Source: an uncultured Archangium sp. (GTDB taxonomy: Bacteria; Myxococcota; Myxococcia; Myxococcales; Myxococcaceae). From it: a stretch of 9,463 nt of DNA. Made by a program: the position numbers and the translations under genes. The stretch lies in the NCBI GenBank assembly GCA_946479335.1, contig CAMLFP010000214.1, positions 1-9,463 on the forward strand. Direction: 5' to 3'. The notes below the pieces were generated by a model. The model was not told where the DNA came from. It saw only the letters and a program-made list of their open reading frames with translations, and ran no database searches. Shown here piece after piece: positions 1 to 6,406 of the stretch; positions within the stretch are counted from its first letter, which is position 1, and the number at the start of each line of letters is the position of its first letter.

Positions 1-5
1 GCCGC

Positions 6-2243
6 TCAGTAGAAGCGCACGCCGATGCCGAGGTGCACGTACGACCACGCGGTGTTGGCCGGCGCGTAGAGCCGCGGGTACGTCTGCCAGATGAGCTCCG
101 CGCGCAGCCGCTCGAGGATGGTGAGCGCCAGCATCAGCTCGGCCAGCGGCTGCGTGCACGCGCGGGGCTCCAACGACGCGTCACCCAGACAGCGCTGCGT
201 GCCGAAGCCGTCGTACACGCTCAACTGCACGCCGCCGCGAATGGCGATGCTGGGCTGCACCACCGCGTTGGAGAGGAACGAGAGGTTGAACATCGGCCCC
301 GTCGTCAGGTTGAACGACAGCCGCGGCCGCCGGTCGGTGAAGAGCGAGAAGAGCTGGCCCAGCGAGAGCGCGCCGTGCAGTTGGAACCATCGCGCCGCGC
401 GGTCGAAGGGTGAGAAGGCGACGCCCACGTCCTGCAGCGTGCCCAGCGCGACGTACAGCGTGAAGGGCGCGGGGCTGTACTCGATGGAGTTGAGGCCGGC
501 GCGCAGCGCGGTGCGCGTCAGCACGCGGTCGGCGAAGGTGGGCTGCGCGTTGCTCCAGCTGTCGACGATGGGGTCGAGCGCCTGCCGTAGCACCAGCGCG
601 CCGCGCTTCGACTCCGCGGGCGACAACCCGAGGTCGTGGAACTCGAAGCCGTACGCGCCCAGCAGCCGCATGAAGTAGTCGAAGCTCGACTCGTCGTTGC
701 CGCGGCGGCGCTCGGCGCGCGAGACCTCCACCACCCCGGGGACGCGCGGCGCGTCGTTGCCCATGCGCGCGTCGAGGCACAGCGCGTTGTCGGGCGCCGG
801 CGACTTCGTGTTGCGCGTGCACGCGTCGTGCAGGCGGTCGAGGCTCACCTGCAGCACGATGCGGAAGTTGGCCAGCGCGGGCTCGGCGCACACCGGGCGG
901 TACTTCGCGTAGCGCTCCTGCGTCATGCCCACCATGCAGAGGAAGGGCGCCCACTCGGTGCGCGCCTCTCCGCTGATGGACAGCACCTGCTCGAAGTCGA
1001 CCGGCTGCGCCTTCCACTCAGGCGTCTGCGAGAGCTGCACGAAGGCGTCGTACATGCCGAGGTAGAAGTCGAAGCGGCGGAACTCCGTCTCGAAGAAGCC
1101 GGCGAAGGCGTTGAGCGGCGCGCTGGACCGCGGGAGGTTGCTCTTCACGAGGTCCATCCGCTCCGCCAGCTCCGGTTCGCGCGCCAGCTGCGAGAGCTCC
1201 GTCGAGCGCGCGGAGCTGATGAAGCCCCCGGTAATCGACAGCAGCTTGTTGATGAGCCCGTCGTTGGCCGCGGCCTTGGGCGTCGCGTCTTCTTCTTCGG
1301 GGAAGCTGCTGGTGTACGGGTCGACGAAGAGCAGCCGCGTGCCGGGGTGCAGCGGCGCGTCGCTGCCGTTCACCGGCGACTCCCAGCGCGAGCCGCCGTT
1401 GGGCGCCTCCAGCAGCCGGGAGTTCATCATCGACCATGCGATGCGCAGCGGGCTGTTGTCGAAGAGGCCGCCGTCGATGAAGAAGTCGACGTACTCCGGC
1501 TGCGCGCACGCCAGCACCTTGTCGGGCTCGGCGCCCGGCTTCGAGAGGCAGTACTCGATGGGCGAGGGCGAGAACGCCACCGGGAAGGCGGCCGAGGCGA
1601 ACATCACGTCGCGCAGCAGCGAGAAGTTGCGCGCGGCGGCCTCGGGGTCGTCGGCGTCGACGAAGGGCAACAGCGGCACCGGCGCCACCATGTCGCGCGC
1701 CACGTAGTTCGACACGCGCGGCGCCTTGCCCGGCCCCCGGCCCTCGATGCGCACCACGAAGGTCTCCAGCACGCGCGGCGCGGTGAGGCCCGGCTTGATG
1801 ACCACGTTGCGCGGCTCGACGCGCGTGACCGACGCGCCCCACACCACGTCGCAGTCGGCGGGGAGCCCCTGCTGCCACACCTCGCGCAGGCGCTCCACGC
1901 GGCGGTTCATCTCGTCGCGCACGAACAACGCGTCGGCCGAGGCGCGCTTCTTGTCGAACAGCTGCTTCAAGCCCACCGGGCCCCACAGGTTCCACGCGAG
2001 GCTCTGCATCGGCAGCGCCTCCGCGTCGCGACACGAGGTGAGGAGCGCCAGCAACGCGTTGGCGCTGCCCGCCGAGGTGCCGGTGGCGATGCGCAGCTTC
2101 GTCGTCGGCAGCACCTTGTTCGACTGCGTGTGGAAGTAGACGTACCCGCTCTCCCACGCGCCCAACGACACGCCGCCGGAGATGGTCATGCCCACCGGGG
2201 GCTCCGCCGCGAGCACCAACGCCATCACCAACGAGGGAGTCAT
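6..2243 (-). CDS. Patatin-like phospholipase with a C-terminal beta-strand-rich region
   Basis: Predicted 745-residue serine lipid acyl hydrolase of the patatin family. Seen: the oxyanion-hole motif GGVSLG at residues 23-28, the nucleophile elbow GTSAG with Ser57, and the Asp-Gly-Gly motif with Asp257, so the Ser/Asp dyad is intact. The N-terminus (MTPSLVMALVLAAEPP) is a short hydrophobic stretch ending in Ala-Ala. It could be a minimal Sec signal, but it lacks a positive n-region. The catalytic part covers roughly residues 17-275. A long middle region (275-590) of no recognised family follows. The last ~150 residues carry alternating hydrophobic strands and end in SYVHLGIGVRFY, an aromatic end typical of outer-membrane barrels. 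I chose the ATG at 2243 because it sits just before the conserved domain; an ATG at 2342 in the same frame lies inside the 42-base repeats. No clear ribosome site is visible. The family call is secure; substrate and location are not. Confidence 0.88.
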   Translation of the reverse strand: MTPSLVMALVLAAEPPVGMTISGGVSLGAWESGYVYFHTQSNKVLPTTKLRIATGTSAGSANALLALLTSCRDAEALPMQSLAWNLWGPVGLKQLFDKKRASADALFVRDEMNRRVERLREVWQQGLPADCDVVWGASVTRVEPRNVVIKPGLTAPRVLETFVVRIEGRGPGKAPRVSNYVARDMVAPVPLLPFVDADDPEAAARNFSLLRDVMFASAAFPVAFSPSPIEYCLSKPGAEPDKVLACAQPEYVDFFIDGGLFDNSPLRIAWSMMNSRLLEAPNGGSRWESPVNGSDAPLHPGTRLLFVDPYTSSFPEEEDATPKAAANDGLINKLLSITGGFISSARSTELSQLAREPELAERMDLVKSNLPRSSAPLNAFAGFFETEFRRFDFYLGMYDAFVQLSQTPEWKAQPVDFEQVLSISGEARTEWAPFLCMVGMTQERYAKYRPVCAEPALANFRIVLQVSLDRLHDACTRNTKSPAPDNALCLDARMGNDAPRVPGVVEVSRAERRRGNDESSFDYFMRLLGAYGFEFHDLGLSPAESKRGALVLRQALDPIVDSWSNAQPTFADRVLTRTALRAGLNSIEYSPAPFTLYVALGTLQDVGVAFSPFDRAARWFQLHGALSLGQLFSLFTDRRPRLSFNLTTGPMFNLSFLSNAVVQPSIAIRGGVQLSVYDGFGTQRCLGDASLEPRACTQPLAELMLALTILERLRAELIWQTYPRLYAPANTAWSYVHLGIGVRFY

Positions 2244-2578
2244 GGGCGCGAATGTGCCGCAACCGCTCCGCCGCACAAGCGCCTCGCCCCGCTGACATGG
2301 AGGGCGGTGGGCGGCGCGCCCGGGGGGATTCTCCGGCGTCAAATCGCGGTGGGCGGTGCGCCCGGCGGGATTCTCCGGCGTGGATCGCGGTCGAGCGCCC
2401 TTCGGACGGCATTCTCGAGCGTGGATTGGGGGTGGTTTGGCGTTCGGGCGGGATTCCCGGGCGTGGATTGGGGGTGGTTTGGCGTTCGGACGGCATTCTC
2501 GGGCGTGGCCTGGGGGGTGGTGTGGCCCCCGGGCGGGATGCTCCGCGAGTGCGCCCGTCGTGCTTGGAGCCGCTCCCT
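2244..2578. other. Gene-free interval between the two-helix protein and the patatin gene
   Basis: This 335-base interval separates the stop of the small membrane protein from the start of the patatin gene. Most of it (2303-2550) is the degenerate 42-base tandem repeat listed separately. The 59 bases next to the patatin start should hold that gene's leader, but I see no Shine-Dalgarno sequence and no promoter I would defend. All three plus-strand frames stay open across much of it. I attribute that to base composition and to the repeat length being a multiple of three, not to coding. Confidence 0.6.
2303..2550. repeat. Degenerate 42-base tandem repeat array, about 5.5 copies
   Basis: Successive units end in the plus-strand words ATTCTCCGGCGT, ATTCTCGAGCGT, ATTCCCGGGCGT or ATTCTCGGGCGT. 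Units run approximately 2340-2381 (42 bases), 2382-2422 (41), 2423-2464 (42) and 2465-2506 (42), with a partial unit before and a diverged ~44-base unit after (2507-2550). The two central units (2423-2506) are nearly identical and each begins GGATTGGGGGTGGTTTGG. The two leftmost units form a second subtype with a GGTGGGCGG core. There are no unique spacers between copies, so this is a minisatellite-type array and not CRISPR. It lies just upstream of the patatin gene and downstream of the small membrane protein. Its function is unknown. Confidence 0.85.
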
Positions 2579-3049
2579 TCAGCGCGCGCGCAGACGAGCG
2601 GTCAGCGGGCGCGCCTGCTCCCGTGCTGCCGCGAGGTGCGCGTCACGGCTCGCGCGGCTCCCGTCATCGGCCAGCCACGCCCGCGCCGCCGCGACGAAGG
2701 CATCGCGCTCGGTGCGCAGCGGCTCACTCTGCGCGCCGTTCAACGCCTGCAGCAGCCGCTCCAGGGAGCGCGCGTCTTCCTCCTCGAGCGCCTCGTCGAC
2801 CGCGACCGCGAGGAGCGCTCCAGCGTCACTCGCGCCGCGGCTCCAGCACTCGATGGCGCGCGCGGTGTCGTCTTGTTCCTGCCGGCGCTTCGCCGCGAAC
2901 CACCGCTGGAACGAGAGCGGCACCACCAGCAACGCCCACGTCAGCAAGCCGATGAGCCACGCGTTGAGGAACGGGAGCGTCGCCACGGCCAACCCGGTGA
3001 GAACGAAGGCAGACGCGACCAACCAGACGGCGAAGTAGGCGGGCTTCAT
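2579..3049 (-). CDS. Small protein with two membrane helices, unknown function
   Basis: A 156-residue protein I do not recognise. Two hydrophobic helices lie at about residues 4-24 and 28-47, separated by a very short turn. A basic patch (FAAKRRQEQ, about 51-59) follows, so the remaining ~100 residues are probably cytoplasmic by the positive-inside rule. That tail is rich in Ala, Glu, Arg and Leu and looks wholly helical (for example DEALEEEDARSLERLLQAL), possibly repeat- or coiled-coil-like. I chose the ATG at 3049 because the first helix begins there and GGAAAG lies 6 bases upstream. The frame is open to 3118, but the extra N-terminus is Arg/Pro-rich and implausible. A 110-base gap separates it from the transglutaminase-like gene, so it may have its own promoter. 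Confidence 0.7.
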   Translation of the reverse strand: MKPAYFAVWLVASAFVLTGLAVATLPFLNAWLIGLLTWALLVVPLSFQRWFAAKRRQEQDDTARAIECWSRGASDAGALLAVAVDEALEEEDARSLERLLQALNGAQSEPLRTERDAFVAAARAWLADDGSRASRDAHLAAAREQARPLTARLRAR

Positions 3050-3055
3050 GCGCGT

Positions 3056-3061
3056 CTTTCC
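3056..3061 (-). promoter_or_regulatory. Probable ribosome binding site GGAAAG
   Basis: On the minus strand GGAAAG precedes the ATG at 3049 with a 6-base spacer. It is the best Shine-Dalgarno-like sequence among the genes of this window and supports the internal ATG over the start at 3118 in the same frame. Confidence 0.4.
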
Positions 3062-3159
3062 GAGCAAACGGCGCACCAGCACGGAGATCCGCGGAGATGC
3101 GCGTGGGCGGGGCCGCAAGCGTTGCGCGCCACCCCGTCGTCACCGCGCGAACCTTGCGC

Positions 3160-4053
3160 TCACGGCACCGCGACGGGGATGACCTTCCACGCCAGCGGCA
3201 CGTCGTACTCGGGCGGCAGCTTGCCGACGGCCCAGCCCGGCGCCGTCACCTCGACGTACGCGTACTTCACCCCGCGGTGTGCGAACTTCTTGCCCGACAC
3301 CGGCAGCGCCACGCCCAGCGCCGCGTGGCCCAGCGGCGTGCCCAGCAGCATCACCGCGTCGACGCCCAGTTGGCGCAGCATCACCACCGAGAGTAGCGCC
3401 TTCGAGTCGCAGTCTCCGGAGCCGTCGCCCACCACGATGGCCGGCGGCAACATGCCGAAGGCCGCGGTGTCCTCCGTGGGCAGGCGGTAGGTGATGTTCT
3501 GCACGAACGACACGACCAGCTCGGTGGTCTCCAGCGCGTTGAGGTGGCGCTCCTGCTGCACGCGGCGGAAGAGCGCGGTCAGCGGCGCGATGTCATCGGC
3601 GTTGTCCTTCGCCATCGTGTCGAAGACGCACTTCCATTCCTTGTCGCTGCACTCGGCGGGAGGCCGCCAGGTGAAGTTGGTGCCCTCGCCCGGCTTGAAG
3701 TGGAAGCGCGTCGAGAGCGCCTCGAAGTGCCGGTAGACGCTGTCGTGCTCTTCCGGAGAGAGGCCGTAGCCGAGGCCCCACGCGCCGACGAAGTGCCGCC
3801 AGTGGTACTGCCGCGCCGCGGCCTCCGGGAGGTCGGCGGGCACGAGCGCCGCGCCCAGCGCCGTCTCGCCCGCGAGGGGCACCGCGTCGGGCAACTGGAG
3901 GCCTTTCCATTCCAGCGGGTCTTCGGGGTTCTCGAAGGCCGCCAGCGACAGGCAGCAGCAGCACATGAACGAGCCGCCGAGCGCGAGCAGCACCCACTTG
4001 AGACAGCCTCCCTTCTTCTTCGGAGGCGGTGGCCGTGGCGGCAGCGGCGTCAT
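3160..4053 (-). CDS. Membrane-anchored transglutaminase-like (cysteine protease fold) protein
   Basis: Predicted 297 residues. The N-terminus is Pro/Lys-rich (PPPPKKKGG), then a hydrophobic segment at about 17-40 containing four consecutive Cys at 31-34, giving an N-in, C-out anchor. The C-terminal part matches the bacterial transglutaminase-like fold: FVQNITYRL (183-191), then GSGDCDSKALLSVVMLRQLG with Cys215 as likely nucleophile, His243 in LGHAALGV, and Glu268 in YVEVTAPGW as the likely third triad member (more often Asp in the family). The order and spacing are right for an active enzyme. Members act as peptidases, amidases or cross-linkers; the substrate here is unknown. The ATG overlaps the DUF350 stop in an ATGA, so translation is probably coupled, and no separate ribosome site is visible. 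The run of cysteines in the membrane helix is unusual. Confidence 0.85.
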   Translation of the reverse strand: MTPLPPRPPPPKKKGGCLKWVLLALGGSFMCCCCLSLAAFENPEDPLEWKGLQLPDAVPLAGETALGAALVPADLPEAAARQYHWRHFVGAWGLGYGLSPEEHDSVYRHFEALSTRFHFKPGEGTNFTWRPPAECSDKEWKCVFDTMAKDNADDIAPLTALFRRVQQERHLNALETTELVVSFVQNITYRLPTEDTAAFGMLPPAIVVGDGSGDCDSKALLSVVMLRQLGVDAVMLLGTPLGHAALGVALPVSGKKFAHRGVKYAYVEVTAPGWAVGKLPPEYDVPLAWKVIPVAVP

Positions 4054-4580
4054 GCGTGCGGCACACCGAGGTCGTCAGGCAACTGAGGCCAGGGCACCAG
4101 CCCCGACAACAACGCCTCGAGCCCGGGAGCCGCGAGCAACGCGAAGGTGACCAGAATCGCGCCCAGCACCAGCGCCGGGCCCAGCGCGCCCGCGCGCACC
4201 TGCGCGACCTCGTCGACGCCGGGCGTGAGCCGGTTGAAGAGCCAGACGCTCAAGAAGAGCAACATCGAGCCCAGCGCCAGCGCGAGGCCGACGTGCAGGC
4301 CGCCCAGCAGCAGCACGCGGGGCAGCGTCTTCATCACCTCTCCGCGCGCCAGCAGCAGGTCGAGCGTGTCGTAGAAGGACGCGAGCGATTGACGGGCGAG
4401 CAACCCGAGCGAGAGCAGCGCCGTCGCGTGGAGGACACCCGCCGCCGGGTTCTCCTCCAGCTTCGCGCCGCCGCCCAGCAACCGGGACAGCACGCGGTAC
4501 GCCACGAAGACACCGAGACCGCCGAGGCCGATGCCGAGGAGCAGCTTCACCGCGCCCGCGGCGAGGAGGGAAGAGTTCAT
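4050..4580 (-). CDS. DUF350 family integral membrane protein
   Basis: Predicted 176 residues, almost entirely hydrophobic, with four membrane helices at about 8-29, 46-66, 84-112 and 132-160. The layout is two helix pairs, as in DUF350 (UPF0719, YjfL-like) proteins. The family signature after the first helix is present: AYRVLSRLL, then a Glu-Glu pair before the second helix (LEENPAAGVLHATALLSLGLL). A matching second-half segment, NRLTPGVDEVAQVRAGALG, precedes helix four. The function of this family is not established. The start at 4580 lies 14 bases past the stop of the glycine-rich lipoprotein gene, and the stop overlaps the transglutaminase-like start by 4 bases. It therefore probably belongs to the same transcript as its neighbours. 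No Shine-Dalgarno sequence is obvious, which fits coupling to the upstream gene. Confidence 0.82.
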   Translation of the reverse strand: MNSSLLAAGAVKLLLGIGLGGLGVFVAYRVLSRLLGGGAKLEENPAAGVLHATALLSLGLLARQSLASFYDTLDLLLARGEVMKTLPRVLLLGGLHVGLALALGSMLLFLSVWLFNRLTPGVDEVAQVRAGALGPALVLGAILVTFALLAAPGLEALLSGLVPWPQLPDDLGVPHA

Positions 4581-4594
4581 GTGCGGCGCGAAGG

Positions 4595-6313
4595 CTAGCA
4601 GCCCGCGTCGGTGATGAGCGCGGCGCTGATGGCGGGCGCCGGGCTGATGACGGCGCCGTCGTTGATGCAGGCGTTGCTCGTCTTCAGGAGGATGCGCCCG
4701 CCGCCACCGCCGCCGCCACCACCGCCGGCCTGGCCATCTCCGCCATCGGCCGCCTCGAACCCCAGCGCCGCGCCGTTGCCGCCTGCGCCTCCGGGGTACT
4801 GGCCGGTCCCTCCGGCGCCGCCCGAGGCTGGAGCGCCGTCGAGCGCATGCCCATCTTCTCCCGGCTGGCCGTTCTGTTTGCTGCCGCCGGCCGCGCCGCC
4901 GCCGCCGCCACCGCCGCCGTTGACCGTGAGCCGCGCGAGGCTCCCGACGAGCAGCGTGTTCGCTTCGAAGAGCACCGCGCCGCCGCTGCCGCCACCCCCG
5001 CCGCCCTTGCCGGTCGTCGCGCCTTCGGTGCCGCCCTTGCCCGGGGCCCACACGCGACCGTTGAGGATGAGCGTGTTGCGCACGGAGAGCTGCAGGGCAC
5101 CACCGCCCGCGCCGCCGCTCCCACCGCCGCCGCCGCCCGTGCCGCCCGCGCACCCGCCTCGCAGCGGTTGGAGCTGCGCCGTGCCCGACGTCAGCCCGCC
5201 ATCACCGCCCGAGGCGCCCCCGGGCGCGCCCTCACCACCGTGGCCGCCCGGTGTGCCGAAGCCACCGCCGCCCGCGCCGCTGCCGTTGGTGTTCGTGCCG
5301 CCCGCCGCGCCGAGGCTCGCGCCGCAGAGCGAGGCCAGCCCGGTGCCCGAGTTCGCGTTGATGGAGCCGTTGATGGTGGCGTCGCCATTGACCGCGATGA
5401 TGACGGGCGTGGCGTTGTTGAAGGTGAGGCTGCCGCCGTCTTGAACAATCAGCCCTTCGAGCTGAATCAGCAGCACCTTCGTGTACCCCGCGTCAGACGA
5501 GAGGAAGACCGAGGGCGGGTCTGGCTGGCCCATCGCGTCGCCGTTGTCGGCGTTGAAGGTGATGTTGCCGGTGACGACCCAGACGTTGCCGCCGTCGGGC
5601 GCCGGGAGGTCGGCGATGCTGAAGTTGCTCACCGGGTAGGGGAAGTTGGCGAGACACACGTTCTGGAAGTTGCAGGTGCCGGTGCCACCGCCGCAGCTCT
5701 GACCGACGGTGGCGAGCGTGCACTCCGTGCCCGCGTCGGGCGTCCCCGCGTCGAAGCCTGCGTCATCGGGGCCTGCGTCAAACCCTGCGTCATCGAGGCC
5801 CGCGTCGAAGCCCGCATCGTCCATCCCGGCGTCGAAGCCCGCGTCGTCCATGCCGGCGTCGAAGCCCGCGTCGTCCAACCCGCCGTCGAAGCCACCGTCG
5901 TCGGCCCCCGCGTCAATGCCGGCGTCGACTCCGGCATCGGTGCCGCCGTCGGTCGTCGTCGTCACCGGCGCGAGCGTCAGCTGCACCACGGGGAACGGAG
6001 GGGTCTTCGTGGGTGCTGCGTTGCGCTGTTCGCTCTGTTCGACCGGTGTGCCCGCACAGTCGGTGTTGTCGTAGCCCGCGGCCTGCACCGTGACCTCCGC
6101 GGTGCTGTCGAGCGCGATGAGCACCTCGACCGAGCTGTCGGTCAGCGTCGCGGGGTCACTCACCAGGGAGTCGGCGCCGCGCGAGGCGGTGACCTTCACG
6201 CACCGCGAAGCACTGCTGGCCGGCGCGTTGACCTGCACCTTCAACGCGAAGTCGCCGCGGCCGCAGCCAGTCATCAGGCCAGCGACCACGGCCATCATGA
6301 GGAGGTGGCGCAC
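4595..6313 (-). CDS. Glycine-rich surface lipoprotein, paralogue A
   Basis: Predicted 572-residue exported protein of no named family. The start is a GTG giving MRHLLMMAVVAGLMTGC; the Cys at 17 follows a near-lipobox (LMTGC). Later in-frame ATGs would lose the charged n-region. Layout: beta-sandwich-like domain at 20-118 with Cys38 and Cys86, Asp/Ala/Gly linker at 121-195, four-cysteine module at 198-220 (spacing C-x8-C-x6-C-x5-C), beta-rich region with regular short strands at 225-320, and a glycine-rich body at 340-540 with runs of up to eleven Gly. A C-terminal module (CINDGAVISPAP) ends in DAGC. Strands such as GGALQLSVRNTLILNGRV between Gly runs suggest a beta-helix with glycine loops; this is inference. 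It is the last of three tandem paralogues and sits 14 bases before DUF350. A role in adhesion or envelope structure is a guess. Confidence 0.85.
   Translation of the reverse strand: MRHLLMMAVVAGLMTGCGRGDFALKVQVNAPASSASRCVKVTASRGADSLVSDPATLTDSSVEVLIALDSTAEVTVQAAGYDNTDCAGTPVEQSEQRNAAPTKTPPFPVVQLTLAPVTTTTDGGTDAGVDAGIDAGADDGGFDGGLDDAGFDAGMDDAGFDAGMDDAGFDAGLDDAGFDAGPDDAGFDAGTPDAGTECTLATVGQSCGGGTGTCNFQNVCLANFPYPVSNFSIADLPAPDGGNVWVVTGNITFNADNGDAMGQPDPPSVFLSSDAGYTKVLLIQLEGLIVQDGGSLTFNNATPVIIAVNGDATINGSINANSGTGLASLCGASLGAAGGTNTNGSGAGGGGFGTPGGHGGEGAPGGASGGDGGLTSGTAQLQPLRGGCAGGTGGGGGGSGGAGGGALQLSVRNTLILNGRVWAPGKGGTEGATTGKGGGGGGSGGAVLFEANTLLVGSLARLTVNGGGGGGGGAAGGSKQNGQPGEDGHALDGAPASGGAGGTGQYPGGAGGNGAALGFEAADGGDGQAGGGGGGGGGGRILLKTSNACINDGAVISPAPAISAALITDAGC
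5729..5953 (-). repeat. 27-base coding repeats: Asp/Ala/Gly linker of paralogue A
   Basis: The DNA repeats with a 27-base period and encodes 9-residue units of the form DDAGFDAGM (last residue M, L or P). About five good copies lie near the C-terminal side, with shorter DAGVDAGIDAG-type units before them. The linker joins the N-terminal domain to the four-cysteine module. It is expected to be flexible and strongly acidic. Confidence 0.85.
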
Positions 6314-6406
6314 GTTGGAGAGAGTACCCGCAGCCCGCGTGCGACAGGCGTCAGTCTCGCGATTCTCTCCGCAGGGTGTGCGGCGTGGTGCGCGATGTGT
6401 GGACGG

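Noticed and set aside
2340..2342. Upstream ATG as start of the patatin gene
   Set aside because: It lies inside the 42-base repeats, and the added 33 residues are Pro/Arg-rich, unlike a signal peptide or the patatin fold.
1018..2496. Minus-strand frame of 492 codons overlapping the patatin gene
   Set aside because: Most of it is an Arg/Ala/Gly-rich alternative frame of the patatin gene, which has intact catalytic motifs. The N-terminal part is simply the translated 42-base repeat.
2303..2550. CRISPR array
   Set aside because: Copies are directly adjacent and diverged, with no unique spacers and no cas genes nearby.
636..3038. Very long plus-strand open frame (800 codons) opposite the patatin and neighbouring genes
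   Set aside because: Its translation is Arg/His/Val/Ala-rich with no domain pattern. It crosses a real gene, the repeat array and a second gene, as expected of an antisense frame in high-GC DNA.
3114..3126. Hairpin CGCAA-GCG-TTGCG downstream of the transglutaminase-like gene as a terminator
   Set aside because: The stem is only 5 bases with a 3-base loop and no T-run; such stems are common by chance at this GC content.
4694..5293. Collagen-like or PE_PGRS protein
   Set aside because: The glycine runs do not follow a Gly-x-y triplet, and the protein has a lipoprotein signal and no PE domain.
5729..5953. RTX or thrombospondin-type calcium-binding repeats
   Set aside because: The unit DDAGFDAG lacks the GGxGxDxxx and DxDxDGxxD patterns. 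It looks like a flexible acidic linker, although weak cation binding cannot be excluded.
6369..6383. Hairpin CCGCA/TGCGG downstream of paralogue B as a terminator
   Set aside because: A 5-base stem without a T-run is too weak to call.
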